DNA of 64,000 bases. Origin: Pandoraea captiosa. GTDB lineage: Bacteria > Pseudomonadota > Gammaproteobacteria > Burkholderiales > Burkholderiaceae. The stretch covers positions 186,001 to 250,000 of the forward strand of contig NZ_CABPSQ010000008.1 in assembly GCF_902459775.1 (NCBI RefSeq), read 5' to 3'. Shown piece by piece: positions 10,571 through 21,702 of the stretch (position 1 is the stretch's first letter; every line of letters begins with the position of its first letter). A program made the position numbers and the translations under genes. Below the pieces are notes generated by a model. That model made no database searches. It saw only the letters and a list, made by a program, of their open reading frames with translations, and was not told the DNA's origin.

Positions 10571-11664
10571 CGGGCGCGCAATCCAGGTCGGGAGCGTCGT
10601 CTGCCCCCGCCGTCACGCTCGCTCAGTTGATCGCTCGCTTCGGCGGCGATCTGGTGGGAAACGGCGAGGTTGCCATCGAAGGTCTGGCGCCGCTCGATCG
10701 GGCGGGCGCACGCCAACTCGCTTTCCTGTCCAATCCGCTTTATCTCGCGGAAGTGCCGAATTCAGGCGCCGCCGCGGTCATTCTCTCCAAAGCCGATTTC
10801 GACAAGCTACCGACGCATGAGGGCCGTGCGTGGATCATCGCGCCGAATCCCTACGCTTACTTCGCGCGTGTCGCGCAGATGTTTGCGCAGGCCGCAGCGC
10901 CGGTGCCGTCGGCAGGCGTTCATCCGAGTGCCACGGTCGATCCCTCTGCTGTGGTCCCCGCGTCGTGTGTGATTGGGCCGAACGTCGTGATCGAGGCGGG
11001 CGTGCGTCTGGGCGAACGCGTTCGGTTGATGGCCAATGTGTTTGTCGGTCGCGATACGACGCTGGGCGACGACGTACTCGTCTATCCAAACGTGACGCTC
11101 TATCACACGACCGTCATCGGTGCGCGCTGCGTGATTCACGCGGGCGCCGTGATCGGCTCCGATGGGTTCGGCTTTGCGCCGGATTTCTCTGCCACGGGCG
11201 GCGAGTGGGTGAAAATTCCGCAGGTCGGCCGGGCGGTGATCGAAGATGATGTCGAGATCGGGGCGTCCACGTCGATCGATCGTGGCGCCATGGCCGATAC
11301 GGTCATCGAACACGGGTGCAAGATCGATAACCAGGTGCAGATTGCGCACAACGTGCGTGTCGGCGCCTTCACCGTGATTGCTGCATGCACGGGCATTGCC
11401 GGCAGTAGCACGATCGGAAAATTCTGCATGTTGGGAGGCAACGTCGGCATTGCCGGACACGTGACGCTTGGAGACAAAGTCATCGTGACCGCCAAGTCGG
11501 GGGTGTCCAAGTCGCTTCCCGGCCCGGGCACCTATACCAGCGCATTTCCGGCGATTCCGAACGCCGAATGGAACAAAAACGCGGCCATCATGCGCAATCT
11601 GGACAAGATGCGCGAGCGCGTGCGACAACTTGAAGCGAAGGTCAAGGACCTGCAAGACAAATGA
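10567..11664 (+). CDS. lpxD: UDP-3-O-acylglucosamine N-acyltransferase
   Basis: LpxD adds the N-linked 3-hydroxyacyl chain in lipid A synthesis. The N-terminal uridine-binding domain (about residues 1-105) is followed by a hexapeptide left-handed beta helix (about 110-330) containing [20 protein letters not shown] with the catalytic-site region HNVRVG, and a C-terminal helical tail. The likely start is GTG at 10567, overlapping the skp stop in a GTGA arrangement. Length 365, slightly long because of a Ser/Ala-rich start. Confidence 0.96.
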   Translation: MTGAQSRSGASSAPAVTLAQLIARFGGDLVGNGEVAIEGLAPLDRAGARQLAFLSNPLYLAEVPNSGAAAVILSKADFDKLPTHEGRAWIIAPNPYAYFARVAQMFAQAAAPVPSAGVHPSATVDPSAVVPASCVIGPNVVIEAGVRLGERVRLMANVFVGRDTTLGDDVLVYPNVTLYHTTVIGARCVIHAGAVIGSDGFGFAPDFSATGGEWVKIPQVGRAVIEDDVEIGASTSIDRGAMADTVIEHGCKIDNQVQIAHNVRVGAFTVIAACTGIAGSSTIGKFCMLGGNVGIAGHVTLGDKVIVTAKSGVSKSLPGPGTYTSAFPAIPNAEWNKNAAIMRNLDKMRERVRQLEAKVKDLQDK

Positions 11665-12119
11665 GCGAGACCACTATCAATATCGACATCCACAAGATCA
11701 TGAAGCTGCTGCCGCATCGGTACCCGATGCTGATGGTGGATCGTGTGATCGGGTTGGAGCCGCACAAAAATATCAAGGTCATCAAGAACGTCACGATCAA
11801 TGAGCCGTACTTCACTGGCCATTACCCGCAGCGACCGGTCATGCCGGGCGTGCTGATCGTCGAAGCGCTGGCGCAGGCCGCTGCGCTGCTCACGTTCTCG
11901 GACGAACCCGTTCACGACGAAAACACGCTGTATTATTTCGTCGGTATCGAGAACGTTCGATTCAAGCGTCCGGTCGAACCGGGCGATCAACTCATCCTCT
12001 CGGTTGACTTCATCAGCCACAAGCGCGGCTTTTTCAAGTTCAAGGGTGTGGCAACGGTGGATGGCAAGCTTGCTGCCGAAGCCGAGTTCATGTGCATGGT
12101 CAAGAAAAACGGCGAATAA
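11661..12119 (+). CDS. fabZ: 3-hydroxyacyl-ACP dehydratase FabZ
   Basis: FabZ dehydrates 3-hydroxyacyl-ACP in fatty-acid elongation and competes with LpxA/LpxD for the same pool. The hot-dog fold active site shows as [14 protein letters not shown] (catalytic His) and [20 protein letters not shown] (catalytic Glu). Length 152. It overlaps lpxD by ATGA, consistent with tight co-translation. Confidence 0.97.
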   Translation: MSETTINIDIHKIMKLLPHRYPMLMVDRVIGLEPHKNIKVIKNVTINEPYFTGHYPQRPVMPGVLIVEALAQAAALLTFSDEPVHDENTLYYFVGIENVRFKRPVEPGDQLILSVDFISHKRGFFKFKGVATVDGKLAAEAEFMCMVKKNGE

Positions 12120-12136
12120 CCGGAACCAAGACGCTC

Positions 12137-12928
12137 ATGACGAACATTCATTCCACTGCAGTCGTCGATCCGAAGGCGCAACTGGCGAGCGACGTCGTCG
12201 TTGGTCCGTACGCGATTGTCGGTCCGAACGTGACGATCGGCGCGGGTTCGCAAATTCTCGCGCATACGGTCGTCGACGGTCACACGACGTTGGGCGAGGG
12301 CAACAAGATCGGCCCGTTCGCATCGATCGGCGGGAATCCGCAGGATATGAAGTACGCGGGCGAGCCGACCAAGCTCGTCATCGGTGATCGCAACACCATC
12401 CGTGAATTCACGACCATCCACACCGGCACGGTGCAGGACGGTGGCCTGACGAGTGTCGGCAACGACAACTGGATCATGGCTTATGTGCACATCGCGCACG
12501 ATTGCCATGTGGCCAATCACACGGTGTTCTCGAGCAACGCGCAACTGGCCGGGCACGTTCATGTCGACGACTGGGCAATCATCGGCGGTATGACCGGCGT
12601 GCATCAGTTTGTGCGCATTGGCGCCCACTCGATGGTGGGTGGTGCGTCGGTGCTGGTGCAGGACGTTCCGCCATTTGTCATTGCGTCGGGCGACCGCGCC
12701 GTGCCCTACGGTATCAACGTCGAGGGGCTTCGCCGTCGTGGCTTCAGCGCCGATGCGATTACGGCGTTGCGCCATGCGTACAAGCTCCTTTACAAGAGCG
12801 GGTTGACACTCGACGAGGCGAAGGTGCAGATTGAAGCCTTCGGCAATGCCGGTGCACCGGACGTTTTCGAGGCGGTGCGCGCACTGCTCGACTTCCTCAA
12901 CGCAAGCACGCGCGGTATCGTGCGCTGA
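12137..12928 (+). CDS. lpxA: UDP-N-acetylglucosamine acyltransferase
   Basis: LpxA performs the first acylation of lipid A synthesis. The 263-residue protein consists of hexapeptide repeats forming a beta helix ([20 protein letters not shown] onwards), the active-site His region [15 protein letters not shown], and a C-terminal helical domain. The start at 12137 gives [12 protein letters not shown], the family start. It lies 17 bp after fabZ. Confidence 0.97.
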   Translation: MTNIHSTAVVDPKAQLASDVVVGPYAIVGPNVTIGAGSQILAHTVVDGHTTLGEGNKIGPFASIGGNPQDMKYAGEPTKLVIGDRNTIREFTTIHTGTVQDGGLTSVGNDNWIMAYVHIAHDCHVANHTVFSSNAQLAGHVHVDDWAIIGGMTGVHQFVRIGAHSMVGGASVLVQDVPPFVIASGDRAVPYGINVEGLRRRGFSADAITALRHAYKLLYKSGLTLDEAKVQIEAFGNAGAPDVFEAVRALLDFLNASTRGIVR

Positions 12929-12931
12929 CCT

Positions 12932-14107
12932 ATGTCGCCGACTCTTCCCGGCGCCGGCCAGCGAACCCTGGCGATGGTGGCCGGGGAGCTGTCAGGCGAT
13001 CTCATTGCCGGCAACGTGCTTGCCGGTCTCAAGCAGAGCCTTCCCTCCGACATTGCATACGCTGGTGTCGGTGGCCCGCACATGGCGGAAGAGGGCTTCG
13101 ATGCCTATTGGCCCATCGACAAGCTCTCCGTCATGGGCTACGTCGAAGTCATCAAGCATCTGCGCGAAATCCTTTCGATCCGCAAGCAACTGCGCGAGCG
13201 CTGGTTGGCTGAGAAGCCGCTGGCGTTCGTCGGTTTCGATGCGCCCGATTTCAATTTCGATCTCGAAATCAAGCTGCGCGAGGCAGGCATTCCCACGATT
13301 CACTTCGTGAGTCCGTCGATTTGGGCGTGGCGCGGCGGACGGATCAAGAAGATCAAGCGCGCGGTCGATCACATGCTGTGCTTGTTTCCCTTCGAGCCAG
13401 AGATCTATCACCGTGCCGGCATCGACGCGACGTTTGTCGGCCACCCGATGGCCGACAAGATTCCGATGGTGCCGGATGTCGTGGGGGCGCGAGCCAAGCT
13501 TGGGCTCGTCGGTGATGGGCCGGTCGTCGCGATTCTGCCGGGCAGCCGTACTTCCGAGGTGCAACGACTGACACCGGTGTTCTTCGCGGCCATGCGTTTG
13601 CTTGCTGCACGAAATCCCTCGATTCGGTTCGTATTGCCGGCGGCCACGCCGCGTCTGCGTACGTTGATGCAGCCGATTTTCGATGCACATAGCGACCTTC
13701 ATCTCACGGTCATCGATGGACGTGCACCGCTCGCGTTGGAGGCTGCCGACAGCGTATTGCTCGCCAGCGGAACGGCAACGCTCGAAGCGGCGCTGTACAA
13801 GAAACCGATGGTGATCTCGTACAAGGTGCCCTGGCTGACTGCGCAGATCATGAAGCGGCAGGGGTATTTGCCGTACGTGGGTTTGCCCAATATTCTGTGC
13901 GGAGAGTTCGTCGTGCCGGAGCTGTTGCAGCATTTCGCAACGCCGCAAGCGCTGGCGGACGCCGTATGGCAGCAACTGACCGATCCCGCGCTTCGCGAAT
14001 CTTTGCAGGCGCGCTTCACGAAGATCCATGAACAGCTTCGTCAGAACACGGCGGCACGTTCGGCAGAGGTGATCGAGCGCGTGCTGAGGGAAAAGGGGCG
14101 GATATGA
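12932..14107 (+). CDS. lpxB: Lipid-A-disaccharide synthase
   Basis: LpxB is the GT19 glycosyltransferase that joins UDP-diacylglucosamine and lipid X. Seen: [16 protein letters not shown] at the N-terminus, [30 protein letters not shown], and the UDP-binding [19 protein letters not shown]. Length 391. It overlaps rnhB by ATGA. Confidence 0.97.
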   Translation: MSPTLPGAGQRTLAMVAGELSGDLIAGNVLAGLKQSLPSDIAYAGVGGPHMAEEGFDAYWPIDKLSVMGYVEVIKHLREILSIRKQLRERWLAEKPLAFVGFDAPDFNFDLEIKLREAGIPTIHFVSPSIWAWRGGRIKKIKRAVDHMLCLFPFEPEIYHRAGIDATFVGHPMADKIPMVPDVVGARAKLGLVGDGPVVAILPGSRTSEVQRLTPVFFAAMRLLAARNPSIRFVLPAATPRLRTLMQPIFDAHSDLHLTVIDGRAPLALEAADSVLLASGTATLEAALYKKPMVISYKVPWLTAQIMKRQGYLPYVGLPNILCGEFVVPELLQHFATPQALADAVWQQLTDPALRESLQARFTKIHEQLRQNTAARSAEVIERVLREKGRI

Positions 14108-14853
14108 CCGAAGACGTTAAGGTGCGTCGTACCATGCGCAAATCGACGTCTGGCGATGGCGCATCACCTGCCTCCGCGTCGGGCACCCGTGCACGCGCGA
14201 AGGCGACACCGCCGCAAATGGTGTTCGACCTGTTTGCCGACGTCGCCCCCGAATTGACTTGCGGCGTGGACGAGGTCGGCCGCGGGCCGCTTGCCGGTCC
14301 CGTCGTCACGGCGGCCGTCATTCTCGATCCGTCGCGTCCGATCAAGGGGCTTGCCGATTCGAAGAAGCTGACGGCGCTGCGTCGCGAAGCGCTCTATGAG
14401 GAAATCGTCGAGCGGTCGCTGGCGTTTTGTATCGCCGAGGCGAGCGTGGCGGAGATCGATTCGCTGAATATCCTCCATGCCACCATGCTTGCAATGCAAC
14501 GCGCGGTACGCGGGTTGTCGCGTGTGCCGACGCTCGCGCTCATTGACGGCAATCGTTGCCCGGTCTTGCCGATGCGTGCCGAGGCCGTCATCAAGGGCGA
14601 CGACAAGGTGCCGGCGATTTCGGCGGCATCGATTCTGGCGAAGGTCGCGCGCGATCGTCAGTTGGCCGCACTGCATGACGAATTTCCGCAGTATGGTTTC
14701 GACGAGCACGTTGGCTACGGCACCCCCAGGCATCTCGAAGCCTTGCGTACGCATGGTCCGAGTCCACACCATCGGCAGTCGTTCGCGCCGGTGCGTGAGG
14801 CGTTTGAAATTTTCGGCACGCTTACGGTGTCACGCGCGGTCCGTTCGTCATGA
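14104..14853 (+). CDS. rnhB: Ribonuclease HII with basic N-terminal extension
   Basis: RNase HII removes ribonucleotides and RNA from RNA-DNA hybrids. The catalytic DE pair lies in [15 protein letters not shown], with further acids in LADSKKL and LIDGNRCP. The coupled ATG at 14104 gives 249 residues with about 50 Ser/Ala/Lys/Arg-rich residues before the fold. An internal Met at residue 39 (MVFDLFADV) would give the usual ~210-residue length. The upstream start is preferred because of its ATGA overlap with lpxB. Confidence 0.95.
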   Translation: MTEDVKVRRTMRKSTSGDGASPASASGTRARAKATPPQMVFDLFADVAPELTCGVDEVGRGPLAGPVVTAAVILDPSRPIKGLADSKKLTALRREALYEEIVERSLAFCIAEASVAEIDSLNILHATMLAMQRAVRGLSRVPTLALIDGNRCPVLPMRAEAVIKGDDKVPAISAASILAKVARDRQLAALHDEFPQYGFDEHVGYGTPRHLEALRTHGPSPHHRQSFAPVREAFEIFGTLTVSRAVRSS

Positions 14854-15629
14854 AGCTCATCAGTTCCAAAGACAACCCGTTCTACAAGCGTCTGAAGCAA
14901 CTGGCGCAGTCGAATCAGCAGCGTCGCAAGGTGGGGCAGACGCTGCTCGAAGGCGTGCACCTGGCCGACGCTTATCTCGGCACGCTGGGGCAGCCGCTAG
15001 TTTGCGTGGCGGCGGAATCGGCGTTGGAGAACGACGAGGTCGAGCAGATCTGGGCGCGCGTCGAGGCGGATCGCCGCGTATGCCTGCCTGCGGCGTTGTT
15101 CGAGCCGCTATCGACACTCGTCAACGGTGTCTCGCTGCTGTTCGTCGTGGAAATGCCGTCCGGCCATTTGCCCGCGTCGCAGACGACAGACTGCGTCATT
15201 CTCGACGCGGTGCAAGACGCGGGTAACGTTGGCTCCATTCTACGAAGTGCGGCAGCGGCGGGGGTGCGCGACGTGTACTGCATGTCCGGTACGGCGCTCA
15301 CATGGTCGAGCAAAGTGCTGCGCGCCGGGATGGGGGCGCATTTCTCGTTGAATATCGTCGAGCATTGCACGCCGGATTCGCTTGCGCCGCGCCTTGCGGT
15401 GCCGTTGCTGGCGACCAGCTTGCAGGCGAGCACGTCGCTTTACGCGCAGGATTTGCGCACGCCGGTGGCCTGGGTGTTCGGTAACGAAGGGGCGGGGGTG
15501 TCGCCGCACTGGCTCGAACGGGTGCAGACACCTGTTCGCATCCCGCAGCCGGGCGGCATGGAGTCGCTGAATGTTGCGGCGTGTGCGGCGATCTGTCTAT
15601 TCGAAGCGGTGCGTCAGCGCTTGTCCTGA
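14850..15629 (+). CDS. SpoU-family RNA 2'-O-methyltransferase
   Basis: A SPOUT methyltransferase that probably methylates a ribose in rRNA or tRNA. The three TrmH-type motifs are present: [33 protein letters not shown] and [16 protein letters not shown]. An N-terminal RNA-binding substrate domain covers about residues 1-100. Length 259. It overlaps rnhB by ATGA and ends the long co-directional run. The RNA target cannot be told from the sequence. Confidence 0.92.
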   Translation: MKLISSKDNPFYKRLKQLAQSNQQRRKVGQTLLEGVHLADAYLGTLGQPLVCVAAESALENDEVEQIWARVEADRRVCLPAALFEPLSTLVNGVSLLFVVEMPSGHLPASQTTDCVILDAVQDAGNVGSILRSAAAAGVRDVYCMSGTALTWSSKVLRAGMGAHFSLNIVEHCTPDSLAPRLAVPLLATSLQASTSLYAQDLRTPVAWVFGNEGAGVSPHWLERVQTPVRIPQPGGMESLNVAACAAICLFEAVRQRLS

Positions 15630-15647
15630 CCCTGCGTGCCGTGCTCA

Positions 15648-15680
15648 GCAAAAAGGGACGCCTTGGGCGTCCCTTTTTGC
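15648..15680. terminator. Bidirectional terminator
   Basis: Perfect 15-base arms (15648-15662 and 15666-15680, core AAAAAGGGACGCC) around a TTG loop, with A- and T-tracts on both sides. It can end the long plus-strand run and the minus-strand ppsR transcript. Confidence 0.9.
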
Positions 15681-15699
15681 TTTCGGGTTTGGCGGTGCA

Positions 15700-16590
15700 T
15701 CAGTAGACGTCGCGCTCCAACTTGATTTCCTGCAGGATCGTCGTTGCGATCTCTTCGATCGACTTGTGCGTAGACGACAGCCACTTGATGCCTTCGCGGC
15801 GCATCATCGCTTCGGCTTCGTTGACTTCATAGCGGCAGTTCTCCAGCGATGCGTACTTGCTGCCCGGACGCCGCTCGTTACGGATCTCGGAGAGGCGTTG
15901 GGGATCGATGGAAAGTCCGAAAATCTTGTCCTTGTACTGATCGAGCGTGGACGGCAGTTTCTCGCGCTCGAAGTCGTCCGGGATCAACGGGTAGTTCGCC
16001 GCCTTCACGCCGTATTGCATGGCGAGATACAACGTTGTCGGCGTCTTTCCGCTGCGCGACACCCCGACAAGAATGACATCGGCACTTTGCAGATTCTTGT
16101 TGGACTGCCCGTCGTCGTGCGCCAGTGAAAAGTTCACCGCCTCGATCCGGTTCTTGTACGCCTCGCTGTCTGCGTTCTGATGCACGCGGCCGATGGCATG
16201 CATGGACTTGAGCCCCAACTCCAGTTCCAGCGGTTCGATGAACGTCTGGAACATGTCGAGGATGACGCCCTGGCAATTGCGCAGAATCTCGTTCGCGCGC
16301 GCGTCCACCAACGTGCTGAAAATGATCGGACGGACGCCGTCGGTCCGATACATTTCATTGATCCGTTGCGCCGTTTCATAGGCTTTATCGACGGAATCCA
16401 CGAACGGTACGCGAATCTGACGGAAACGCATCTCGAACTGCGCAAGAATCGAATGCGCGAAGGTTTCCGCCGTGATCCCCGTGCCGTCCGACACGATGAA
16501 AACGGGTCGTGCGGTGACCGGTTTGGCCGCGGCGGCGGGGGTGCCCGGGGCGGGCGTCGGGGAATTTCCGGGAGTGGAGGCTTCGCTCAT
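15700..16590 (-). CDS. ppsR: PEP synthase regulatory protein (bifunctional kinase/pyrophosphorylase)
   Basis: A DUF299-family protein that inactivates PEP synthase by ADP-dependent threonine phosphorylation and reactivates it by phosphate-dependent dephosphorylation. Seen: VFIVSDGTGITAETFAHSIL at the N-terminus and the P-loop-like GVSRSGKTPTTLYLAMQYG. The start at 16590 (MSEASTPGN) gives 296 residues with an Ala/Pro-rich leader. Upstream in-frame codons would add a sequence with no family resemblance. It is divergent from ppsA, its substrate. Confidence 0.95.
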   Translation of the reverse strand: MSEASTPGNSPTPAPGTPAAAAKPVTARPVFIVSDGTGITAETFAHSILAQFEMRFRQIRVPFVDSVDKAYETAQRINEMYRTDGVRPIIFSTLVDARANEILRNCQGVILDMFQTFIEPLELELGLKSMHAIGRVHQNADSEAYKNRIEAVNFSLAHDDGQSNKNLQSADVILVGVSRSGKTPTTLYLAMQYGVKAANYPLIPDDFEREKLPSTLDQYKDKIFGLSIDPQRLSEIRNERRPGSKYASLENCRYEVNEAEAMMRREGIKWLSSTHKSIEEIATTILQEIKLERDVY

Positions 16591-16866
16591 GCGCAGAATC
16601 GCAAAATGGTGCATTGCACGGTAGAATAGCGGCAACTTGTTGGATAAGCAATTGCGCGTCCATCGCATTCCGTTCCCGGTCAGCCCCGTCTGACGGGGCG
16701 TTTCGGGAAGCGGCGATGGCTTGGCGCAGGTCGTCGGGCGCTAGCCCCTGGTACTCGACGATGCTCCGGCGTGAGCAAAGCGCGATTCCTTATCCAACAG
16801 GTCGACCGGCCCGTGTCAGTCCCAGCCGGTCCTCCGAGAATTTTTTTTCTTACCTTAGGGGCTTTT
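16591..16866. promoter_or_regulatory. Divergent ppsR/ppsA intergenic region
   Basis: These 276 bp separate two divergent genes and must hold both promoters. I could not assign -35/-10 boxes with confidence. A short GACGGGGC/GCCCCGTC inverted repeat (about 16682-16700) and a T-rich tract before ppsA are the only visible structure. Confidence 0.5.
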
Positions 16867-19257
16867 ATGACTAACGCAGCACACAACGGCGCCTACGTGG
16901 TGCCGTTTGAGCATCTGCGCATGACCGACGTCGAGTCGGTCGGCGGCAAGAATGCATCGCTTGGCGAAATGATCAGCCAGCTGGCTAACGCAGGGGTTCG
17001 CGTGCCGGGCGGCTTCGCCACGACGTCTTTCGCATTCCGCGAGTTCCTCCAGCACAACAATCTGACCGAGCGTGTCGCCAAGCGTCTCGAGGGCCTCGAC
17101 GTCGACAACGTCAAGGCGCTCGCAGAGGCAGGTGCCGAAATCCGTCAATGGATCGTCGACGCGCCGCTGCAACCGCAGCTCGAGAAGGAGATTCGCGAGC
17201 AGTTCGCGCGCATCAGCGCCGACCAGCCGGACGCCTCGTTCGCCGTGCGCTCGTCGGCCACCGCCGAAGACCTGCCGGACGCTTCGTTCGCCGGTCAGCA
17301 GGAAAGCTATCTGAACGTCGTCGGTATCGACGACGTGCTCGATCGCATGAAGCACGTGTTCGCGTCCCTGTACAACGATCGCGCGATTTCGTATCGCGTT
17401 CACAAGGGCTTCACGCACGCCGAAGTGGCGCTGTCGGCCGGCGTGCAGCGCATGGTGCGTTCGGACTGCGGCGCATCGGGCGTGATGTTCACGATCGACA
17501 CCGAGTCGGGTTTCCAGGACGTCGTATTCATCACGGCCAGCTACGGTCTGGGTGAGACGGTCGTGCAAGGTGCCGTGAATCCGGACGAATTCTACGTCTT
17601 CAAGCCCACGCTCAACGCCGGCAAGTATCCGATCATCCGCCGCACGCTGGGGTCCAAGCTCGTCAAGATGGAATTCACCCAGCCGGGCGAACCGGGCCGT
17701 GTGAAGACCATCGATGTGCCGATGGAGTTGCGCAACCGCTACTCGATCACGGACGACGATTGCGTCGAACTGGCCAAGTTCGCGCTGATCATCGAAAAGC
17801 ACTACGGTCGTCCGATGGACATCGAGTGGGGCAAGGATGGTAAGGATGGCAAGATCTACATCCTCCAGGCGCGTCCGGAAACGGTGAAGAGCCAGTCGGC
17901 CGGCAAGGCCGAGCAACGTTTCAAGCTCAAGGGCGATGCCCCGGTGCTGGCCACGGGCCGTGCAATCGGCCAGAAGATCGGCGCCGGTCCCGTGCGCGTG
18001 ATCATGGATCCGAGCGAGATGGAACGTGTGCAGCCGGGCGACGTGCTGGTTGCCGACATGACCGACCCGAACTGGGAGCCGGTCATGAAGCGTGCGTCGG
18101 CAATCGTGACCAACCGCGGTGGCCGTACGTGCCACGCGGCCATCATCGCGCGTGAGCTCGGTGTGCCGGCCGTTGTGGGTTGCGGCGATGCGACCGAAGT
18201 CCTCAAGGACGGCGCACTCGTGACCGTTTCGTGCGCAGAAGGCGACGAAGGCAAGATTTACGACGGTCTGCTCGAGACCGAAGTGACCGAGATCCAGCGC
18301 GGTGAAATGCCGAAGATCCCGGTGAAGATCACGATGAACGTGGGCAACCCCCAGCTGGCCTTCGATTTCGCGCAACTGCCGAACAGCGGTGTGGGTCTGG
18401 CGCGTCTGGAATTCATCATCAACAACAACATTGGTGTGCATCCGCGCGCCATCCTCGAGTACCCGAACATCGACGCCGACCTGAAGAAGGCGGTCGAGTC
18501 GGTCGCTCGCGGTCATGCCTCGCCGCGCGCGTTCTACGTCGACAAGCTCGCCGAGGGCGTCGCCACGATTGCGGCGGCTTTCTACCCGAAGAGCGTGATC
18601 GTGCGTCTGTCGGACTTCAAGTCGAACGAGTACAAGAAGCTTATCGGTGGTTCGCGCTACGAGCCGGATGAAGAGAACCCGATGCTGGGCTTCCGTGGCG
18701 CCTCGCGCTACATTTCGGAAGACTTTGCCGAAGCGTTCGAAATGGAGTGCCGTGCCCTCAAGCGTGTGCGCGACGAGATGGGCCTGACGAACGTGGAAAT
18801 CATGGTGCCGTTCGTGCGTACGCTGGGCCAGGCCGAGCGCGTGGTCAACATGCTGGCCGGGTATGGCCTGAAGCGTGGCGAGAACGGTCTCAAGCTCATC
18901 ATGATGTGCGAAGTGCCGTCGAACGCGATTCTGGCAGACCAGTTCCTTGAGTACTTCGATGGCTTCTCGATTGGTTCGAACGACTTGACGCAGCTCACGC
19001 TGGGTCTGGATCGCGACTCGGGCATGGAGTTGCTGGCGAAGGACTTCGACGAGCGCGATCCGGCAGTGCAGTTCATGCTGAGCCGTGCCATCAAGGCGTG
19101 TCTGTCCAAGGGCAAGTACGTCGGCATCTGCGGGCAGGGCCCGTCGGACCATCCGGATCTGGCCGAATGGCTGGTGAAGGAAGGCATTGTGTCCATGTCG
19201 CTCAACCCGGACACCGTGGTTGAAACGTGGCAGCAGCTTGCCAAGGTGACGAAGTAA
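16867..19257 (+). CDS. ppsA: Phosphoenolpyruvate synthase
   Basis: PEP synthase makes PEP from pyruvate and ATP for gluconeogenesis. Domains in order: N-terminal ATP-grasp ([35 protein letters not shown]), the phosphohistidine domain with [15 protein letters not shown], and the C-terminal PEP-binding TIM barrel ending [19 protein letters not shown] and ICGQGPSD. Length 796. The start at 16867 ([15 protein letters not shown]) is chosen because upstream codons lie in the T-rich leader. Controlled by the divergent ppsR product. Confidence 0.98.
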   Translation: MTNAAHNGAYVVPFEHLRMTDVESVGGKNASLGEMISQLANAGVRVPGGFATTSFAFREFLQHNNLTERVAKRLEGLDVDNVKALAEAGAEIRQWIVDAPLQPQLEKEIREQFARISADQPDASFAVRSSATAEDLPDASFAGQQESYLNVVGIDDVLDRMKHVFASLYNDRAISYRVHKGFTHAEVALSAGVQRMVRSDCGASGVMFTIDTESGFQDVVFITASYGLGETVVQGAVNPDEFYVFKPTLNAGKYPIIRRTLGSKLVKMEFTQPGEPGRVKTIDVPMELRNRYSITDDDCVELAKFALIIEKHYGRPMDIEWGKDGKDGKIYILQARPETVKSQSAGKAEQRFKLKGDAPVLATGRAIGQKIGAGPVRVIMDPSEMERVQPGDVLVADMTDPNWEPVMKRASAIVTNRGGRTCHAAIIARELGVPAVVGCGDATEVLKDGALVTVSCAEGDEGKIYDGLLETEVTEIQRGEMPKIPVKITMNVGNPQLAFDFAQLPNSGVGLARLEFIINNNIGVHPRAILEYPNIDADLKKAVESVARGHASPRAFYVDKLAEGVATIAAAFYPKSVIVRLSDFKSNEYKKLIGGSRYEPDEENPMLGFRGASRYISEDFAEAFEMECRALKRVRDEMGLTNVEIMVPFVRTLGQAERVVNMLAGYGLKRGENGLKLIMMCEVPSNAILADQFLEYFDGFSIGSNDLTQLTLGLDRDSGMELLAKDFDERDPAVQFMLSRAIKACLSKGKYVGICGQGPSDHPDLAEWLVKEGIVSMSLNPDTVVETWQQLAKVTK

Positions 19258-19368
19258 TCGGTCACACGAAACGTCTGAAATAGGACGCGTCCGAGCAGCA
19301 TCTCGGACGCAGCTGAAAAGTGCGGCAACCCTTGGGAAGCCCGCGCCGATCAGTGGGTTTCATGCTAT

Positions 19369-19397
19369 AAACCCCGGTATTACACCGGGGTTTTTTT
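19369..19397 (+). terminator. Terminator after ppsA
   Basis: Perfect 10-base arms AAACCCCGGT (19369-19378) and ACCGGGGTTT (19384-19393) with a five-base loop and seven Ts. Confidence 0.9.
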
Positions 19398-19421
19398 GTG
19401 TCTGGGTATCTGGGAGCGGCG

Positions 19422-19859
19422 ATGGAACAGGCTTGGCTTTGGTTCGGCGTGGCCGGATTGATCGTGGTGCTGGAACTGGCGAGCGGGACGTTCTATCTCC
19501 TGATGGTGGCGTTGGGCGTGGCGGCGGGCGGTATTGCCGCGTTGCTGCGGGCGGATTGGCCGTTGCAGTGGGTGAGCGCGGCGATCGTGGCCGGTGTGGC
19601 CGTCTGGTTGCTGCGACGCAGCCGGTTCGGTCAGCGGCGCATCAAGGTCGATGTTTCGGCCGACCCGAACACCATCCTCGACATTGGTCAGCGTCTGCAT
19701 GTGCAGGCGTGGCGACCGGACGGTCAGGCGCGCGCCATGTATCGCGGTGCCGAATGGGACGTCGAACTGCTTCCCGGTGAGTCGCCGGATGCCGGATGGT
19801 TCGTTATCCGAGAGATTCGTGGTAGCCGTTTGTACGTCGCCCACGCGCCGGCGCAGTAG
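19422..19859 (+). CDS. NfeD-family membrane protein
   Basis: Short NfeD-type protein with two or three N-terminal membrane segments (LWFGVAGLIVVLELASGTFY; LMVALGVAAGGIAALL; VSAAIVAGVAVWLL) and a C-terminal OB-fold domain of about 75 residues (VDVSADPNTI to VAHAPAQ). Such proteins pair with SPFH/stomatin proteins in membrane quality control, and the next gene is exactly that. The start at 19422 has GGGAGC six bases upstream. Length 145. Confidence 0.88.
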   Translation: MEQAWLWFGVAGLIVVLELASGTFYLLMVALGVAAGGIAALLRADWPLQWVSAAIVAGVAVWLLRRSRFGQRRIKVDVSADPNTILDIGQRLHVQAWRPDGQARAMYRGAEWDVELLPGESPDAGWFVIREIRGSRLYVAHAPAQ

Positions 19860-20014
19860 GGGGGGCGTTGCCACTGTCAGTTTCGACAGTGGGCGTGCGC
19901 AACGGGACCATCGCAGCGAACACTTGGGTTTCGCCGCAGTCAGACAGCAAGTCCCGCATTCGCGGGTGACGGGGAACCAGCCGGCCGGTCAGGTCGGCGT
20001 ATTCGGGGGAAACC

Positions 20015-20989
20015 ATGTTATCCAACGTCGCATTCATTCTCTTTATCATCGCGGTGATCATCGCGGCGCGCTCGATCAAGATCGTGCCGCAGCAACATGC
20101 CTGGGTGGTGGAGCGTCTCGGCAAATTCCACGCGACGCTCACGCCGGGGCTGTCGATCGTCGTGCCGTTCGTGGATCGGGTGGCTTACAAGCACGTGCTC
20201 AAGGAGATTCCGCTCGACGTACCGAGTCAGATCTGTATCACCAAAGACAATACCCAGTTGCAGGTCGACGGCATCTTGTATTTCCAGGTGACGGATCCGA
20301 TGAAGGCGTCCTACGGTTCGAGCAACTTTATCGTCGCCATCACACAGCTTGCCCAAACGACGCTGCGCAGCGTGGTCGGCAAGCTCGAACTCGACAAGAC
20401 GTTCGAAGAGCGCGAGTTCATCAATCACAGCGTGGTGAACGCGCTCGACGAGGCCGCGGCGAACTGGGGCGTGAAGGTGCTGCGCTATGAGATCAAGGAC
20501 CTCACGCCGCCGAAGGAAATTCTGCATGCCATGCAGGCGCAGATTACGGCCGAGCGTGAGAAGCGGGCGCTGATTGCGGCTTCCGAGGGGAAAAAGCAGG
20601 AGCAGATCAACCTGGCATCCGGCGCGCGTGAGGCCGCGATCCAGAAGTCGGAAGGTGAGCGCCAGGCCGCCATTAACCAGGCGCAGGGTGAGGCCGCAGC
20701 GATTCTTGCCGTGGCGGAAGCTAACGCTGAGGCCATTCACAAGATTGCGACGGCGATTCAGACGCAAGGGGGCATGGAGGCCGTCAACCTGAAAGTGGCC
20801 GAGCAGTATGTCGATGCGTTCAGCAAGATCGCGAAGACGAATAACACGCTGATCGTGCCGGGAAACCTTTCGGATATGAGCGGCATGATTGCCTCGGCAC
20901 TCAAGATTGTGCGCGGCACCGAAGGTGGCTCGAACGCGCCCGCGGACGGTAGCACTACGGGATTCGGTAATTCGGGCTCGCGCCGTTGA
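20015..20989 (+). CDS. SPFH/stomatin-like protein (QmcA type)
   Basis: One N-terminal membrane anchor (FILFIIAVIIAARSIKIV), then the band-7/SPFH domain (VPQQHAWVVERLGKFHATLTPG, residues about 25-190), and a long Ala/Glu/Gln-rich coiled coil (REAAIQKSEGERQAAINQAQ region). These proteins assemble into large membrane rings that scaffold proteases such as FtsH. GGGGGAAACC precedes the ATG. Pairing with the NfeD gene supports the call. Length 324. Confidence 0.93.
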   Translation: MLSNVAFILFIIAVIIAARSIKIVPQQHAWVVERLGKFHATLTPGLSIVVPFVDRVAYKHVLKEIPLDVPSQICITKDNTQLQVDGILYFQVTDPMKASYGSSNFIVAITQLAQTTLRSVVGKLELDKTFEEREFINHSVVNALDEAAANWGVKVLRYEIKDLTPPKEILHAMQAQITAEREKRALIAASEGKKQEQINLASGAREAAIQKSEGERQAAINQAQGEAAAILAVAEANAEAIHKIATAIQTQGGMEAVNLKVAEQYVDAFSKIAKTNNTLIVPGNLSDMSGMIASALKIVRGTEGGSNAPADGSTTGFGNSGSRR

Positions 20990-21023
20990 GTGTTGTGACG
21001 TGGCCCGGACGCCAGTCGTCAAG

Positions 21024-21050
21024 AAAAACGGCCCGAAAGGGCCGTTTTTT
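21024..21050. terminator. Terminator between the SPFH gene and smpB
   Basis: Arms AAAAACGGCCC (21024-21034) and GGGCCGTTTTT (21039-21049) around a GAAA tetraloop, with a further T. It lies between converging genes. Confidence 0.9.
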
Positions 21051-21098
21051 CGTTGAGAGACGTTTGTCGCAGCGACGCTCGCGATATCGGTTGGTGCG

Positions 21099-21545
21099 TT
21101 ATGTCGGGTTGCGCATCAGGCGAGCTTTCTCACGATTCCAGTCGCGTTCTTTTTCCGTCTCACGCTTGTCGTGTTGCTTCTTGCCCTTGCCCAATCCGAT
21201 CTCGCATTTCACAAGCCCCTTGCTGTAGTGCAGGTTGAGCGGGACGAGCGTATAGCCGCGCTGCTCGACCTTGCCGATGAGCTTTTTGATTTCGTCGGCC
21301 TTGAGAAGCAGCTTGCGAGTGCGTACCGGGTCGGGCTTGATGTGCGTCGATGCCGATTGCAGCGGGCTGATGTGCGCGCCGATCAGGAAAATCTCGCCGT
21401 TTTTGATCACGACGTAGCCTTCCTTGATTTGCGCCCGCCCGGCGCGAATGGCCTTGACTTCCCATCCCTCGAGCACGATCCCGGCTTCGTACCGGTCCTC
21501 GATGAAGTAGTCGAAGAAGGCCTTTCTGTTGTCGATGATGCTCAT
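21099..21545 (-). CDS. smpB: SsrA-binding protein SmpB
   Basis: SmpB binds tmRNA and delivers it to stalled ribosomes. Seen: [58 protein letters not shown] and a basic C-terminal tail ([20 protein letters not shown]) that enters the ribosome. Length 148, normal. It is divergent from ratA, another translation-linked gene, across about 157 bp. The tmRNA gene is not in the window. Confidence 0.97.
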   Translation of the reverse strand: MSIIDNRKAFFDYFIEDRYEAGIVLEGWEVKAIRAGRAQIKEGYVVIKNGEIFLIGAHISPLQSASTHIKPDPVRTRKLLLKADEIKKLIGKVEQRGYTLVPLNLHYSKGLVKCEIGLGKGKKQHDKRETEKERDWNREKARLMRNPT

Positions 21546-21702
21546 GGATCCTTGGCGGGTAACTTGGTCGGACCCGGTGAGTCGGGCTCGGGTAAAATAG
21601 CGATTTTAACAAAGAGTCTCGGCGAGAGGCGGCCAGCGGCACACGCGTACCGACGCAGCGTCGAGAGCGAGCGCGCCGTGAGCATACCTCGCCCGACCGA
21701 CG

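Noticed and set aside
16855-19152. A 765-codon open frame antisense to ppsA
   Set aside because: Covers a well-conserved ppsA on the other strand; composition (His/Arg/Asp/Val-rich) is typical of an antisense shadow.
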